Origin: Lineus longissimus
Lineage: Eukaryota; Nemertea; Pilidiophora; Heteronemertea; Lineidae
Direction of reading: 5' to 3'
Length of the DNA: 64,000 bases
NCBI RefSeq assembly: GCF_910592395.1
Contig: NC_088310.1
Coordinates: 2,301,501 to 2,365,500 of the forward strand
Shown here: piece after piece, positions 49,401 through 61,400 of the stretch
Layout of the letters: every line of letters starts with the position of its first letter
Numbering within the stretch: position 1 is the first letter of the stretch
Made by a program: the position numbers and the translations under genes
Notes under the pieces: generated by a model
Told to the model about the DNA's origin: nothing
The model's database searches: none
The model's input: the letters and a program-made list of their open reading frames with translations, nothing else

Positions 49401-52400
49401 TAACCTTTTTTTCGATGATAAGCGACAGTAGGTTAATCATCAAGCGTCTGTGAAAACCATTGTCACTACACTTTTGTAGTTTTCTTGCCCGAACGGGAAG
49501 CGAGTAACTTCCTCTCGCTACCAAAGCGACAATCGCGGAGAAAGCGGGCCAACTCGTGGCACCACACCGAGGAAGTCCGGCAGGGCAACCTGGAGAGGGA
49601 ATGCATTGAGGAGTCGTGTAGTAAAGAGGAGGCCAGGGAGGTCTTTGAAAACGATGAAAGAACAGTAAGCCCTAAAAGTCATCGGCGGCGGCTTTTGCCG
49701 CGGTGCTTTTTGTGACTGCTGAATCTAGCACGTTTTCTAACACTCTTTTCTTTGGCGTTGGAATGATGTTAGCTTGAACGATATGTTAGAATGAATGAAT
49801 GACTGCGGGGGCGATTGGAGTCTGTCGATTCACGCAGTTGTGATTACCTTCTCTAAATATTGCTAAATCGTAGCTAATACGTTTAAAAAATTGACACCCA
49901 TATTATCAAAAAAGTACAAGCACCAATGGGACTATATTCGACGATAAACTTCAATGCTATTTTGGGATGAACGAATTACCTAACTGGTCAATAATCAACA
50001 GAAATAGGAAAAGAATCCCACAAACAATCAACACCGAGAGCTCAGCATCATTTCAAGGCCGTATACGTTTGCTGTCTCGCTAATCAACAATCTTTGCTTT
50101 GCTTTTACATGTTAATCGACAATTTTTTCTTCCCAAGCTTGCTAACTTTTCATTTCATGTCATATTTTCATATGTACAATACATCACGCCGGACACTTTG
50201 GTACAACTTGATCTTGCATTTCTCATCACCTTTCTGTGCATGAAGCTTAACATGACTTTAGTCCAAACGTTACATATCACTTTTTAACCGAACTGACCAT
50301 AGCAATTAATTACAGAACGATAACTCATCACCCAACTAGGGAAGGCTCTGGCCAATATCGGTATACCGTACGTGCCTTAGAAAAAGGCAAACACGTTTAT
50401 TTTTTTCTCCACAAAAATGCGATTAGTTTTGGAGTCTGTGTCGGCATGCTACCGACTACATGTAACTCTGCAAACTCGCTGCCACATTCCATTTGTGAAA
50501 CTTTCCAGTTTTCCTGTCCGAAGCAAGCGCCATGTCGTTCCTCGCACCCCAGGTACACCCCGACAACAAAGCACTTGTCCGAAAGAAACGATGGAATACA
50601 TGGTTGGAGGAAGCCCTCCCTGGCAACATGGAGCAGGAGTGTGTAGAGGAGTGGTGTAACTGGGAAGAAGCAAGGGAAATATTTGAGCAGCCCGAGCGAA
50701 CCGTAAGCCACGATCCAAACCCCGCATCCGTATTTTTCAGGAGACTGACGATCACTCACTGTCGGAGTACATTTTCTTTGTCCCTCTCATTTTCTACCCG
50801 AACGGACCCTAACTCAGACCTCAGGACTGAACGTTTTGACCTTTTATATATCAAAGCACCACCTGTCTGTTATAGATCACCTCTAACCCATAACCCACAC
50901 TACGCTTAACATGTTAACAGGAGACCTTAGTAGAAACTGTATATAAGTAGAAAGATTGCCGGTTTAAGGAAGTGAGGGAAATATTCAAAAACCGCGAAAG
51001 AACCGTAAGAGGAATGCTCAACAATGACGAAAAATACCCACGCCCCTTTTTTTTAGTTCAGTTGGATTTTCAAACTGTGGGATCCATTTTAATAACGAGC
51101 CGCAAATGATTCTCGGCCAGCTGATTATAATTCTCAATGGTTGTATCAAGCCAATTATATATGACTTTCATGTACACATACTCTTCCCTGCTGTGCTTTT
51201 GCTACCGTCTTTCCGCTCTCTCATATTGTATCGTTTTGCGTTTTGTTTTTCACATGTTTTAGTATGACCTAGTCAGGTACAGAAGAGTGTATATACATGT
51301 GTACATAAGAATTCTAAAATATCTAAAATTCGTCCGACAAAAGTTATTGAATAGTGATGTTGTGAGAAGCCCCGTCTTATTTATATTTACACTAATGTTG
51401 TTTCTGACTTGTGGAGTATATCATGCCTTTAAACGCAGATTCAAAATGTGTTGTACAATAAAAATTGATAAAGGAATCCTGCTAATGCGGTTTACAGTAA
51501 TACAGTTATGGTTTTTTATTAATTGTGGTAGTACCGTACTCTAAATATTGACAATTATTTTCGGGTGAATCTTGCGTAACGGCAGGACAATCTATTGTTA
51601 AATGTCTCATTCTTCTCTTCAATATCATTTTCAGAATGAATACTGGAAGCGAAGAAATGGTTAGTACGCATTTATTTTCATATCATAAAGCTTAGAAATA
51701 TTGTAAGTGGAGTAAAAAGAAGGGAACGTGTGTGGAAAAAGATCCCTGTCAGATGAGTAAAAAGAAAAGAAGATCCCTGTCAGATGAGCGAAACAAAGGG
51801 AACGTGTGTGGAAAAAGATCCCTGTCAGATGAGGAAAAGGAATGGAACGTCGGAGAAAAATTCTTCGATTGTTATGGTAAACCCGTAAAGATTTCTATAT
51901 TCATTTACAGATCCGAACGATTGCGACAACAATCCTTGTTCCTCCCCGGGGACGTCCCGGTGTGAGGATCTGTACCAAGACTTCCGCTGCCACTGCAAGA
52001 CGGGTTACACTGGACGGAGTTGTAACCAGGACGTCAATGATTGTCAGAATAACTGCAAGAATGGTGCCACATGTTCGGTAAGTCGACTCATGCCGTGATT
52101 ATTACCAACTTACATTTTTAACTTTCAACGCAAGACAGGTAATTATCAAAGGAAATGATCCCTGAAATTTGAATATTCTGAAATTTCGGATATTTGAAAC
52201 TTCTACACCGAGTTGTGTGCACCTGCTTACGTTTTAAAACCAGGGTGAGCTAAACTACGCTCTGCTACCATGTACCATACAAGACTTTATAGCCCTGCCA
52301 CTGCAGATCTTCCTGACAAAACCTCGCAAAATTCTTTTTTAGGATCTATTAAATGACTATCATTGCCACTGCCAGCCTGGATTCCGCGGCCGGAACTGCC

Positions 52401-55400
52401 AAGAAAACATTGATGACTGCGCAGCAGGACCTTGCAGAAATGGCGGCACTTGTGTCGATGGTGTCAATACATATACCTGTCGGTGTAGACAGGGCTTTAC
52501 AGGTAAATTTGAGATTATACTAATAACCCATCATTACTTGACCAAACAGGTCAAGACGAAATTCGGTTGTAATGAAAAAGATCGCGTCGAATCTTGCAAA
52601 ACTCTTATGATCATTCACCAACGGGCTGGACACTTGGGCCAGGGGTACCTCCCATACTCTCGGTCATCGGTCACTTAGCATCACTCCACAAATATTCGCC
52701 CAGTAAAATGAGCAAATTTACAAAGAGTGACTTACTAATGGCTAGGCTTGGAGAATGTATACTTGTCTAGCTACTGCATTTGGAAGAACCACAACTGTGT
52801 TCCCTCTCAAGGCGGGAGCGACTGTCGGGTGAACGCAAAGATTTGGAAAAAATCATCGCCTCGCCGTGGTCGTCAACGTCATCTTCATCGTCATCACCAG
52901 CATCATCATCCTCGTCGTCGTCACCGTCGTCATCGACATCCTCGTCGTCGTCGTCAGCATCTGTGTAACAGAAAGCATGCACTGTAGTATATGTACGCGT
53001 CTCACATGAACTCAATATCAACCTCCATTTCGCAGGTTCTCAGTGTCAACAGGACATAGACGAGTGCAGCTCTTCGCCGTGTCGAAGTGGCTCGACTTGC
53101 TTGAATGAAGCTGGGCGATACTCCTGCCAGTGTGCACCTGGTTGGTCGGGCAACCGGTGCGAAAATAACATTGACGATTGCGCCCCTGGACCCTGTCAGC
53201 ATGGTACGTAAAAAAGCAACTTCCTACAGTAGGCAATAAGTTGGTGTGATAATATGGTTTCTTTGAGGAGAAATTCACGTGGCCATGAACGATTAAATCG
53301 TCACTTCAATTCAACAGCAACACCCAATCCGTACCAACGGCTACAACGGCTCCTCGGGAGCAGCTCGGGCTAGTTTGCATACACAGGTTTGATCCAAATG
53401 TTCCAATATCTCTTTCCTGACACAAGTCCTAGGCCCTATACCAATTTCCTTTTTCGTGACTTTCTTCAGGGGGCGTATGCTCTGATCGAATTAACGGCTA
53501 CAGTTGCGCCTGTAAGCCTGGATACACTGGTAACCAATGCCAGACTGATGTCAACGAGTGTGCCAGCAATCCGTGTCAGAATGGAGGGAAATGTGCTGAC
53601 AAAGTCAATGGATTTACATGCTCCTGCGCAGTGGGTAAGTCAGGGGCAAGCAAATGTGGTCAGCGGAGATCCGACCAATAGCGATTCCATTTTCTTCATC
53701 CACGTTCGCTCTTATGTTTGTTGTATGCCACTGTGGTTAACCGCCAACTCGTTGCATTGCGACTTTATCAGTGGCGCGAGGGACGAGGAGTCCATCACAA
53801 GCTACTCATCGGTATCCTTCTTGCTTGGACAGGGCCTTTTTCTTACCTTGACAGGTCCAGGGAAGAGGATTCTGTTTAACATTTCATGTACATGACGTAG
53901 TATTGAGGTTCAACGACTTGGCTCAAATCTCAAATCTCGAATGTTTTGCCAGGATATGACGGGGTACTCTGCCAGAACAACATAGATGACTGCTCACCAA
54001 ACCCTTGTCAAAATAGCGCCCTTGGGTGTGACGACAAGGTAGACGACTTCCACTGTCGCTGCAGCTCGGGGTGGGCGGGGAAGGCATGTGCAGACAACGT
54101 GGACGAGTGTGCCAGTAACCCGTGCCAGAATGGGGGAAGGTGTCATGACCAAGTCGATGGTTTCAGGTAAGCCAGTGATTCGCCAATGCAATCACCATGT
54201 ATCATCAGTCGATTGGCCATTTCAATCACGTCGTTTCGGCAACCTGTGCTTCGTTATTGAGATCGCATTTGCATCACTTGATCGGCGACAATGATGGCAA
54301 TGTCTTCCACTTGGCACTAAGTTCCTCGTGATAAAGTAGATTATGTAAGTAACAATCATGGTGGCCAGAAGGCAAAAAAACGTGAAACGTATTCTGCTAT
54401 TCCATTCTATCTCAAACTGTTACATTATCCAGGTGTGATTGTCAAGCAGGCTTTTCGGGTGCTATGTGCGAGGTGGATATCGATGAATGCGCTGGTAACC
54501 CATGTCATGGAAGCAATGCTTTACTCTGTGAGGATAAGATCAACAGTTTCCAATGCGTTTGCAAAACAGGTAAAACACGATGAGTTCGGCCGTTGCACGA
54601 CCGTCCATACCTCAGCGCATCCCTGGACTTTCTATCCTTGGACATTTAACACTTTTAGACCTGGACAGGGATAAACTATTGTGGGAATCCAGATAAAACT
54701 GGATAACTTACTTATAGAAACGTCAATGAATATTCGAACATTCATAATTGAATTACAAACTTGCGATGGAATTACGTCGACGAATTACATATTGGAACGG
54801 TGACTACTTCTTGGTACGACGTTTTCTTCCAATTTGGTTTACCCATTTAGTTTCTGGCTTCAGGTTTTACCGGAACGACATGTGCTGTAAACATCGACGA
54901 TTGCAACCCCGCCCCATGCCAAAACGGCGCCACTTGTAAAGATCTTGTGGATGACTACAGCTGCATGTGTTTGCCAGGATACGAGGGGAAAAACTGCTCC
55001 AAAGAAATTGACGAATGTCTGTCGTCTCCTTGTAAAAATGGTGCCACGTGTGCGGATAAGTTAAATGATTTTTCATGTCGCTGCCTCGCGGGGTTTTCCG
55101 ACAAGACTTGCTCGAGTGACATTGATGAGTGTGGCAGTAGTCCTTGCAGAAACAATGGTAAGGTTTCCTTCTTGGAAGTGTTGTCAAAACAGTCCACCTT
55201 AGCGATGTCACAAAAGAAACCATTCTTCATACAGCAGCAAAATTGTATCACTTAGGATCAGACTTCAGCGCAGTTCCTTCCTCTGAAGAGGTAAAGCCGT
55301 GTCTTGCTTACATTTACGGGCGATTTTTTCCCGATGAAACTCTTTTCGGTATGCATCTGTCAATCTCAGTGCCTTCGGAAACCCAGCGAAAAGCAGTAGA

Positions 55401-58400
55401 AGTTATATGCTCAGAAACAACAGTACGAACGCTCTTTGCTGTAGTCCCACAGGGGCACCACGGCCGTGCCTAATGCGTCCCTTAAAACGGAACACGATCT
55501 CGTTGTAGGTACTTGCATCGACAAAGTCAATGGATACTCGTGCTCCTGCAAGCGTGGCTTCACGGGCCCTCAGTGCGAGATCAACATCGAAGACTGTCAG
55601 GCGACGTCCTGTAAGCACGGTGGAACTTGCCAAGATTTGGTCGACGATTTCAAATGTTCCTGCATCCCCGGATACGATGGTGAGACTTGTGAGCACGACA
55701 TCGATGACTGTGCCAATTCCCCGTGCCTTCATCAGGGCAAGTGCTCAGACTTGGTGAACGACTTCAAATGTGACTGCAAGCCCGGTTACCGAGGAGAACG
55801 TTGTGAGGTATGGTTGATTTGGCAATAAAGCATTCGAATAAACAATCTGAAATAGTCCTAAATGTATGAAACATTCCTATATACCCCTTTTTCAGATCGA
55901 CATTGACGAATGTGCCAGTTCTCCATGTAAAAACAATGGCACGTGCCGAGACAAACCGAATGGTTTCACCTGTTACTGCGTCCCTGGTTATGTTGGACCA
56001 GAATGCAGCGTAAACTACGACGAATGCAGCTCAATTCCGTGCAAAAATGGCGCCACCTGTCGGGACCTGTTGAATGCTTTTGCTTGTGACTGTGACCTTG
56101 GATTTGAAGGTCAGCTGTGCGAGGTCAACTTTGACGACTGTGCTGGGGATCCTTGTGGGCCCAATGGTGCATGTGCTGATGGAGTGAATGGCTTCAGCTG
56201 TAATTGTTCCCTGGGTGAGTTAACGAATCCTCCAACATGATTTGCCTTGATCTCTCCACTATGCTGTGTCCATGTAATTCAGTCAGGTTAGGGTTCTATT
56301 TCTACTGGGTCGGTCATCTGTAAGCCGGCTAGGCTGGTGGTCTTGACCATTTCCTCGGGCAAACTATTCCGCTCTCAGATGGTGCATGAGAAGAGTGAGT
56401 GTTTCCTATCATCAGTTCTAATGTTGCCAGTCTGAGAGGTAACATTTATTCATTCTACACCGGTTTCAGGTTACGAGGGCGCAACCTGCGACAAAGAAAT
56501 CAACGAGTGTCTCACTGCGCCCTGCCAAAACAACGGAACGTGCGTCGACCTCCTAAACAACTACCGCTGCGAATGCGTCCTTGGCTTCGACGGGGGAAAC
56601 TGCCAAAACAACATCGATGACTGCACCCCTGATCCTTGCGTGAACGGCGGGACCTGCCAAGATGTTGTTGACGACTTCTATTGCCTATGTCCCTCTGGAC
56701 TCACTGGGAAGACCTGCTCGAACAATCCGGATGACTGTGACCCGATGCCCTGCCGAAACAACGCGACATGCAAAGATTTGGTTAATGATTATACCTGCAC
56801 GTGTCACCTTGGATTCTCTGGGAAGGACTGTGAGACCAACGTCAATGAGTGTGGGAGCAATCCTTGTCAGCACGGTGGCACCTGCCTGGATAGGGTTAAT
56901 AGATTTGAATGTATCTGCAAGGCAGGTAGGTAAAATTTTGAATTAAAAAGATGTCAACTATACCTTCATGTAGGCCGAAGTGAATTTCACTATGCAGTAG
57001 GGTATCATTAGAAAGAGCTGAGAGACGGTTCTCGAACAAGTTGTCATGTCTTGACTCGATAGGTTCAGCTATCACATGTATGTCAAAATTACTTTTAGCT
57101 ATATAAGAAATATCAAAACTCATATATTTTGTTTACTTCTGCAGGTTACACTGGTCCGCTGTGTGCACAGGACATCAACGAATGTTCTTTGAATCCGTGT
57201 AGAAACGGAGGTAACTGTACAGACCGTGTAGCGGACTACAACTGCACCTGCAGCCCAGGTTGGCAAGGAAAGAACTGCCATTTGAACATAAACGAATGCC
57301 ACTCTCGTCCCTGTTTGAATAATGGAACATGTACTGACTTAATCAATGATTTTAGGTAAGCAAAGAAAATCGCCACTTTGTACCTCGTCGTTCGTACCTC
57401 GTCGTTCGTACCTCTTCATTAGGGGGCGAAACCTGCGTAACAAGCGACGTGCACAAACTTGAATAGTCTTTTCTTCAACAGGTGTGACTGTGGTCCCGGG
57501 TTTACCGGCAAGAGATGCCAGACCAACATCAACGAGTGTTCCAGTAACCCTTGCATCCATGGCACCTGCAAAGATGCAGTTAACGGATACTCATGCGCAT
57601 GTCTGGACGGATATGACGGAGTTCACTGTGAGAATGACATTAACGACTGTGGAGGGGCCCCTTGTAAGAACGACGCGACATGCGTTGACCAGTTGTCCGA
57701 TTACACATGTGTCTGTAGCCAAGGTGAGATGTTTTTTTCTCTCTGTTCCAGTAGCTCAACCAAAGTCAACAAACAGAAATCATGGCAGCATTCGTCTTTT
57801 CACGGCAATTAGGCCGTTTGGTCGGGTTAGAGGGGTGAATTTGATCATTGGGACCGCCCAAGTGGTCCAGTGGTCGTGGTCTGGGTACTGGGGTGGGCAT
57901 GTAACCGGGGGCTTTGTAATGGTAATTAGAGAGGAAACCTTTCGGGACCGGCGATTCTTGGTCGTCATAGCGGGGTGGTCGCCGACCGGGGTTCCACTGT
58001 ATTAACAGGATACAGACAGATATTGTAGATGCTACATTGATTTCCAGGTTATGAGGGCAAAAATTGTACGCTCGATCGCGACGAATGTGCTTCCGAACCT
58101 TGTCACCACAACGGCAATTGCACTGACCGTCTCAATGATTTTGAGTGTAGTTGTCCTCCTGGGTACGGGGGCAAGACATGCAGAGAGGACATTGACGAGT
58201 GTGTGTCATCCCCGTGTCAGAATGGCGGCAAATGTCTGGACTCTCTCAACGGTTACAGGTAAGGAAGATATTGCAATGGCAAGTCTAAACTGAAAAGGGC
58301 TGATCTCTTCCAATGTTTAGCTGTCTATTCTTGCATTACTTGATTCATCATCCGCTTTCACTGCGTCTTTAAGTTTGGAGCACACCGCGTGTCCCCAAGG

Positions 58401-61400
58401 TCTTTAAAATCCTATATGCGATATTACCTCCGTGTGCTCCCAGCTTCATCGTCAACTCCATTTGACTACAATGCTTTGGCATCGCTTCGTTCTTGGTATA
58501 CTTCTGCAGGGGAGTCGGGAAGTTTGAGTTTCATTACTTCTCTTCTGCAGGTGCACATGCAGGACTGGTTTTAACGGAACTCACTGTGAACGCAACATAG
58601 ATGACTGCACGCCGAACCCTTGTAAAAATGGAGCCAAATGCGAGGATGCCGTGAACGATTACAACTGCCTTTGCTTGCCCGGCTTCACCGGTAAAGACTG
58701 TGGGGTGAACATCGACGAATGCTTGCCAGGGCCGTGCAAGAATGACGGGGTGTGTAAGGATCAGATTAATGATTTTAGCTGCGACTGCAGTAACGGCTAC
58801 ACCGGTAAGTCTACGGCAGTTCATCCTTAATTCCTAGGGTGAGACACCTCATTGTCTTATTCATATAACCACCAGATGATTACAATGATCTCCTTGGCCA
58901 CCAGTTGAAGGACAGTAGGGAGTGCCTTTCTTATCGCATTTTGTGTCTCGAGATGAGCGTCCCTAGACCTTGGTTGTGGCTGACAAGGGCTTCGTCAGTG
59001 ACGTTCATTGAAGAAACAATGACCGGCAAGATCTATTTAGTTGATTTTGTTGATGCAATACAACATAAAAGTGATTTCTAATGATATTATTTCACAATTG
59101 TGTGTCTTATTCTTTGTTGAAATTGTAGGTAAAACTTGCAGTGATATCGTAGATTATTGTACCAGTAACCCGTGCAAGAACAGCGTAACGTGCGTGCCCA
59201 AGTTAAATGCATACTCGTGTGTCTGCACTCTTGGTAAGTGACCAAATGAAAATCAAAGAAAACTGAGGAAGACTTAATTTCAAGGCTGAGTTTATCTCGT
59301 TCACGATAACGCACTTTCGGCTTCATGTTATAGCTTGGCTTATACCTGGTATTGGTAGAGGTACGACTTTAGTCCATACCGGCTCCACTCGAGGAAATGT
59401 CGAATCCAGGGAAACATTGCCATTGGTCGAAAATGATACCATGCACTCTGCATCTTCTTTCAGTGACAATTTGGGTAGAGTTTCGACTCTTTATCCATCA
59501 AGATCTTTCGGTATTAGAGAATGGCTGAATGAGTCGTGATAATTTCTTCTGCATGGCCTCTAACCATCTCTTCTTGCAGGATTTAATGGTACCCTATGCG
59601 AGAATAACATTGATGACTGTGCCAGCGCCCCCTGCCTCAATAACGCCACTTGCCAAGATGCCATCAATGACTTTCAATGCCTCTGCCTACCTGGGTTCCA
59701 GGACAAGCGGTGTCAGACCAATATTGATGAGTGCGAGGGGGCCCCCTGTGTTCATGGGTCGTGCCAGGACCAGGTCAATGATTATCATTGTCACTGCAAG
59801 TAAGTTGCCCGTTTTTAGGCAGAGAAAGAAAGACAGCGAATGGAAATGCTTTGAAAATTTACCGCTTTCTTCTTTTATATTTTAAAACGATTTTCGTGCG
59901 ACTGTCGGCATCCTGTAGCCGCCCTGTCGGCACACTCAATATGAGCATGCTATTACGGAATGGTCGTTGGTCGTATGTTCACGCCATCTCACAATCAATT
60001 TTCCAAAATACCTCTGACGGTATTTGAACTTTGGTATTTCTAATCTTCTTATCATCTGAAGACTTTTCAGAATTACGTCGTAAGGCATTGATGCCTAAAT
60101 GGGCATTGTGTTTTTTGCCCTTACCACGCAGCTAAAAGAATTCATTGATCTATTGTCCTTAAACAAAGCCCGCTCGCACCTAGGCCTAAATTCCCTTTGT
60201 TCACCGTCTAATCAAAGGGTTTAAGGGCAAATCTTCATAACAGCGACCCCCACAAAAGACCTTTCATAAGAACTTTCATGGGGGATATGCCTTAACCGGC
60301 TATGGCAAATAAACCCAATGTGTTAATCTTATTCCAGACCAGGTTACTCTGGAAAGAACTGTAGTGTGAACATAAATGAGTGTTCAAGTGGGCCATGCCA
60401 AAACGGTGGCCAGTGTTTAGACAGCGTGAATGGATACAAATGCGAATGTCAGAAGGTAAGCGAAATTCCGATTCATTGGAAGTTTTAGACTCACCAGGTA
60501 TTCGTTGGAATGGTTCAGATGGGAAATCGAATTGACGGTCATACATGTACGTTTTATTGCGCTGGAAAGGGGAACTGCTCAGTGAGCTTGCGAATTTGTC
60601 CGTAGTATTTCGGGTGATCCACAACATCTTGATGAGAAACAGGCTGAATACGAAAGCACAAAAAATGACAATTTTCGGCAGGGTAAAATTTCAGTATCAT
60701 ACTAATTCATATGTACGATTACGCTACAGGGATTCACCGGAACTCACTGCGAACAAAATATCGACGACTGTAACCCAGACCCCTGTCTGAACGGGGCAAC
60801 CTGCTCGGACCTCGTCAATGACTTCAGATGCGCTTGCCCGCAAGGCTTCAGTGGAAAAACATGCCGCACGCTTGAAGACCACTGTCTGGTGCTGAAACCT
60901 TGCAGAGCGAATGGACAATGCCACAGCACGCTGACGGGATACCGCTGTGAATGCGTTGAAGGTGAGTCTGGTAGTCACAAAAAACAGAAAGGGGTTCCAT
61001 AATGGAATTGTCGTTTCTTTCATTATAATTATGAACATGAAATGATATAATCGAAATAATATTTTATTTGAAATTCGATTTTGATAAATAGAGTCCTGAT
61101 CATTAATTTGCGATCGACCTTTCCAGGTTTGACTGGTCTGAACTGTGAGACGAACATTGATGATTGTGCAGCGAACCCCTGCCAGAATAACGGCACGTGT
61201 ACAGACCTGGTTGCCGCATATGCCTGCAAGTGTAACGCCAATTACACTGGCGTACACTGTGAACGAGGTGAGAATAATGATGAGAACTGGTTGCCGCTTT
61301 GCCTGTCAGTCTTACGTCAACTACACTGGCGTATACAGTGTGAACGAGGCAAGAATAACGGCATATACGGACCTAGTTGCTGCCTTTGCCTCGTGGGAGA

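Noticed and set aside
52767-53021. Poly-Asp/Glu and poly-Ser open frames
   Set aside because: Direct translations of the CGT/CAT microsatellite on both strands.
53389-53895. 168-codon frame as a separate gene
   Set aside because: Read-through of the EGF 5-6 exon region in other frames; the real exon is 53470-53634.
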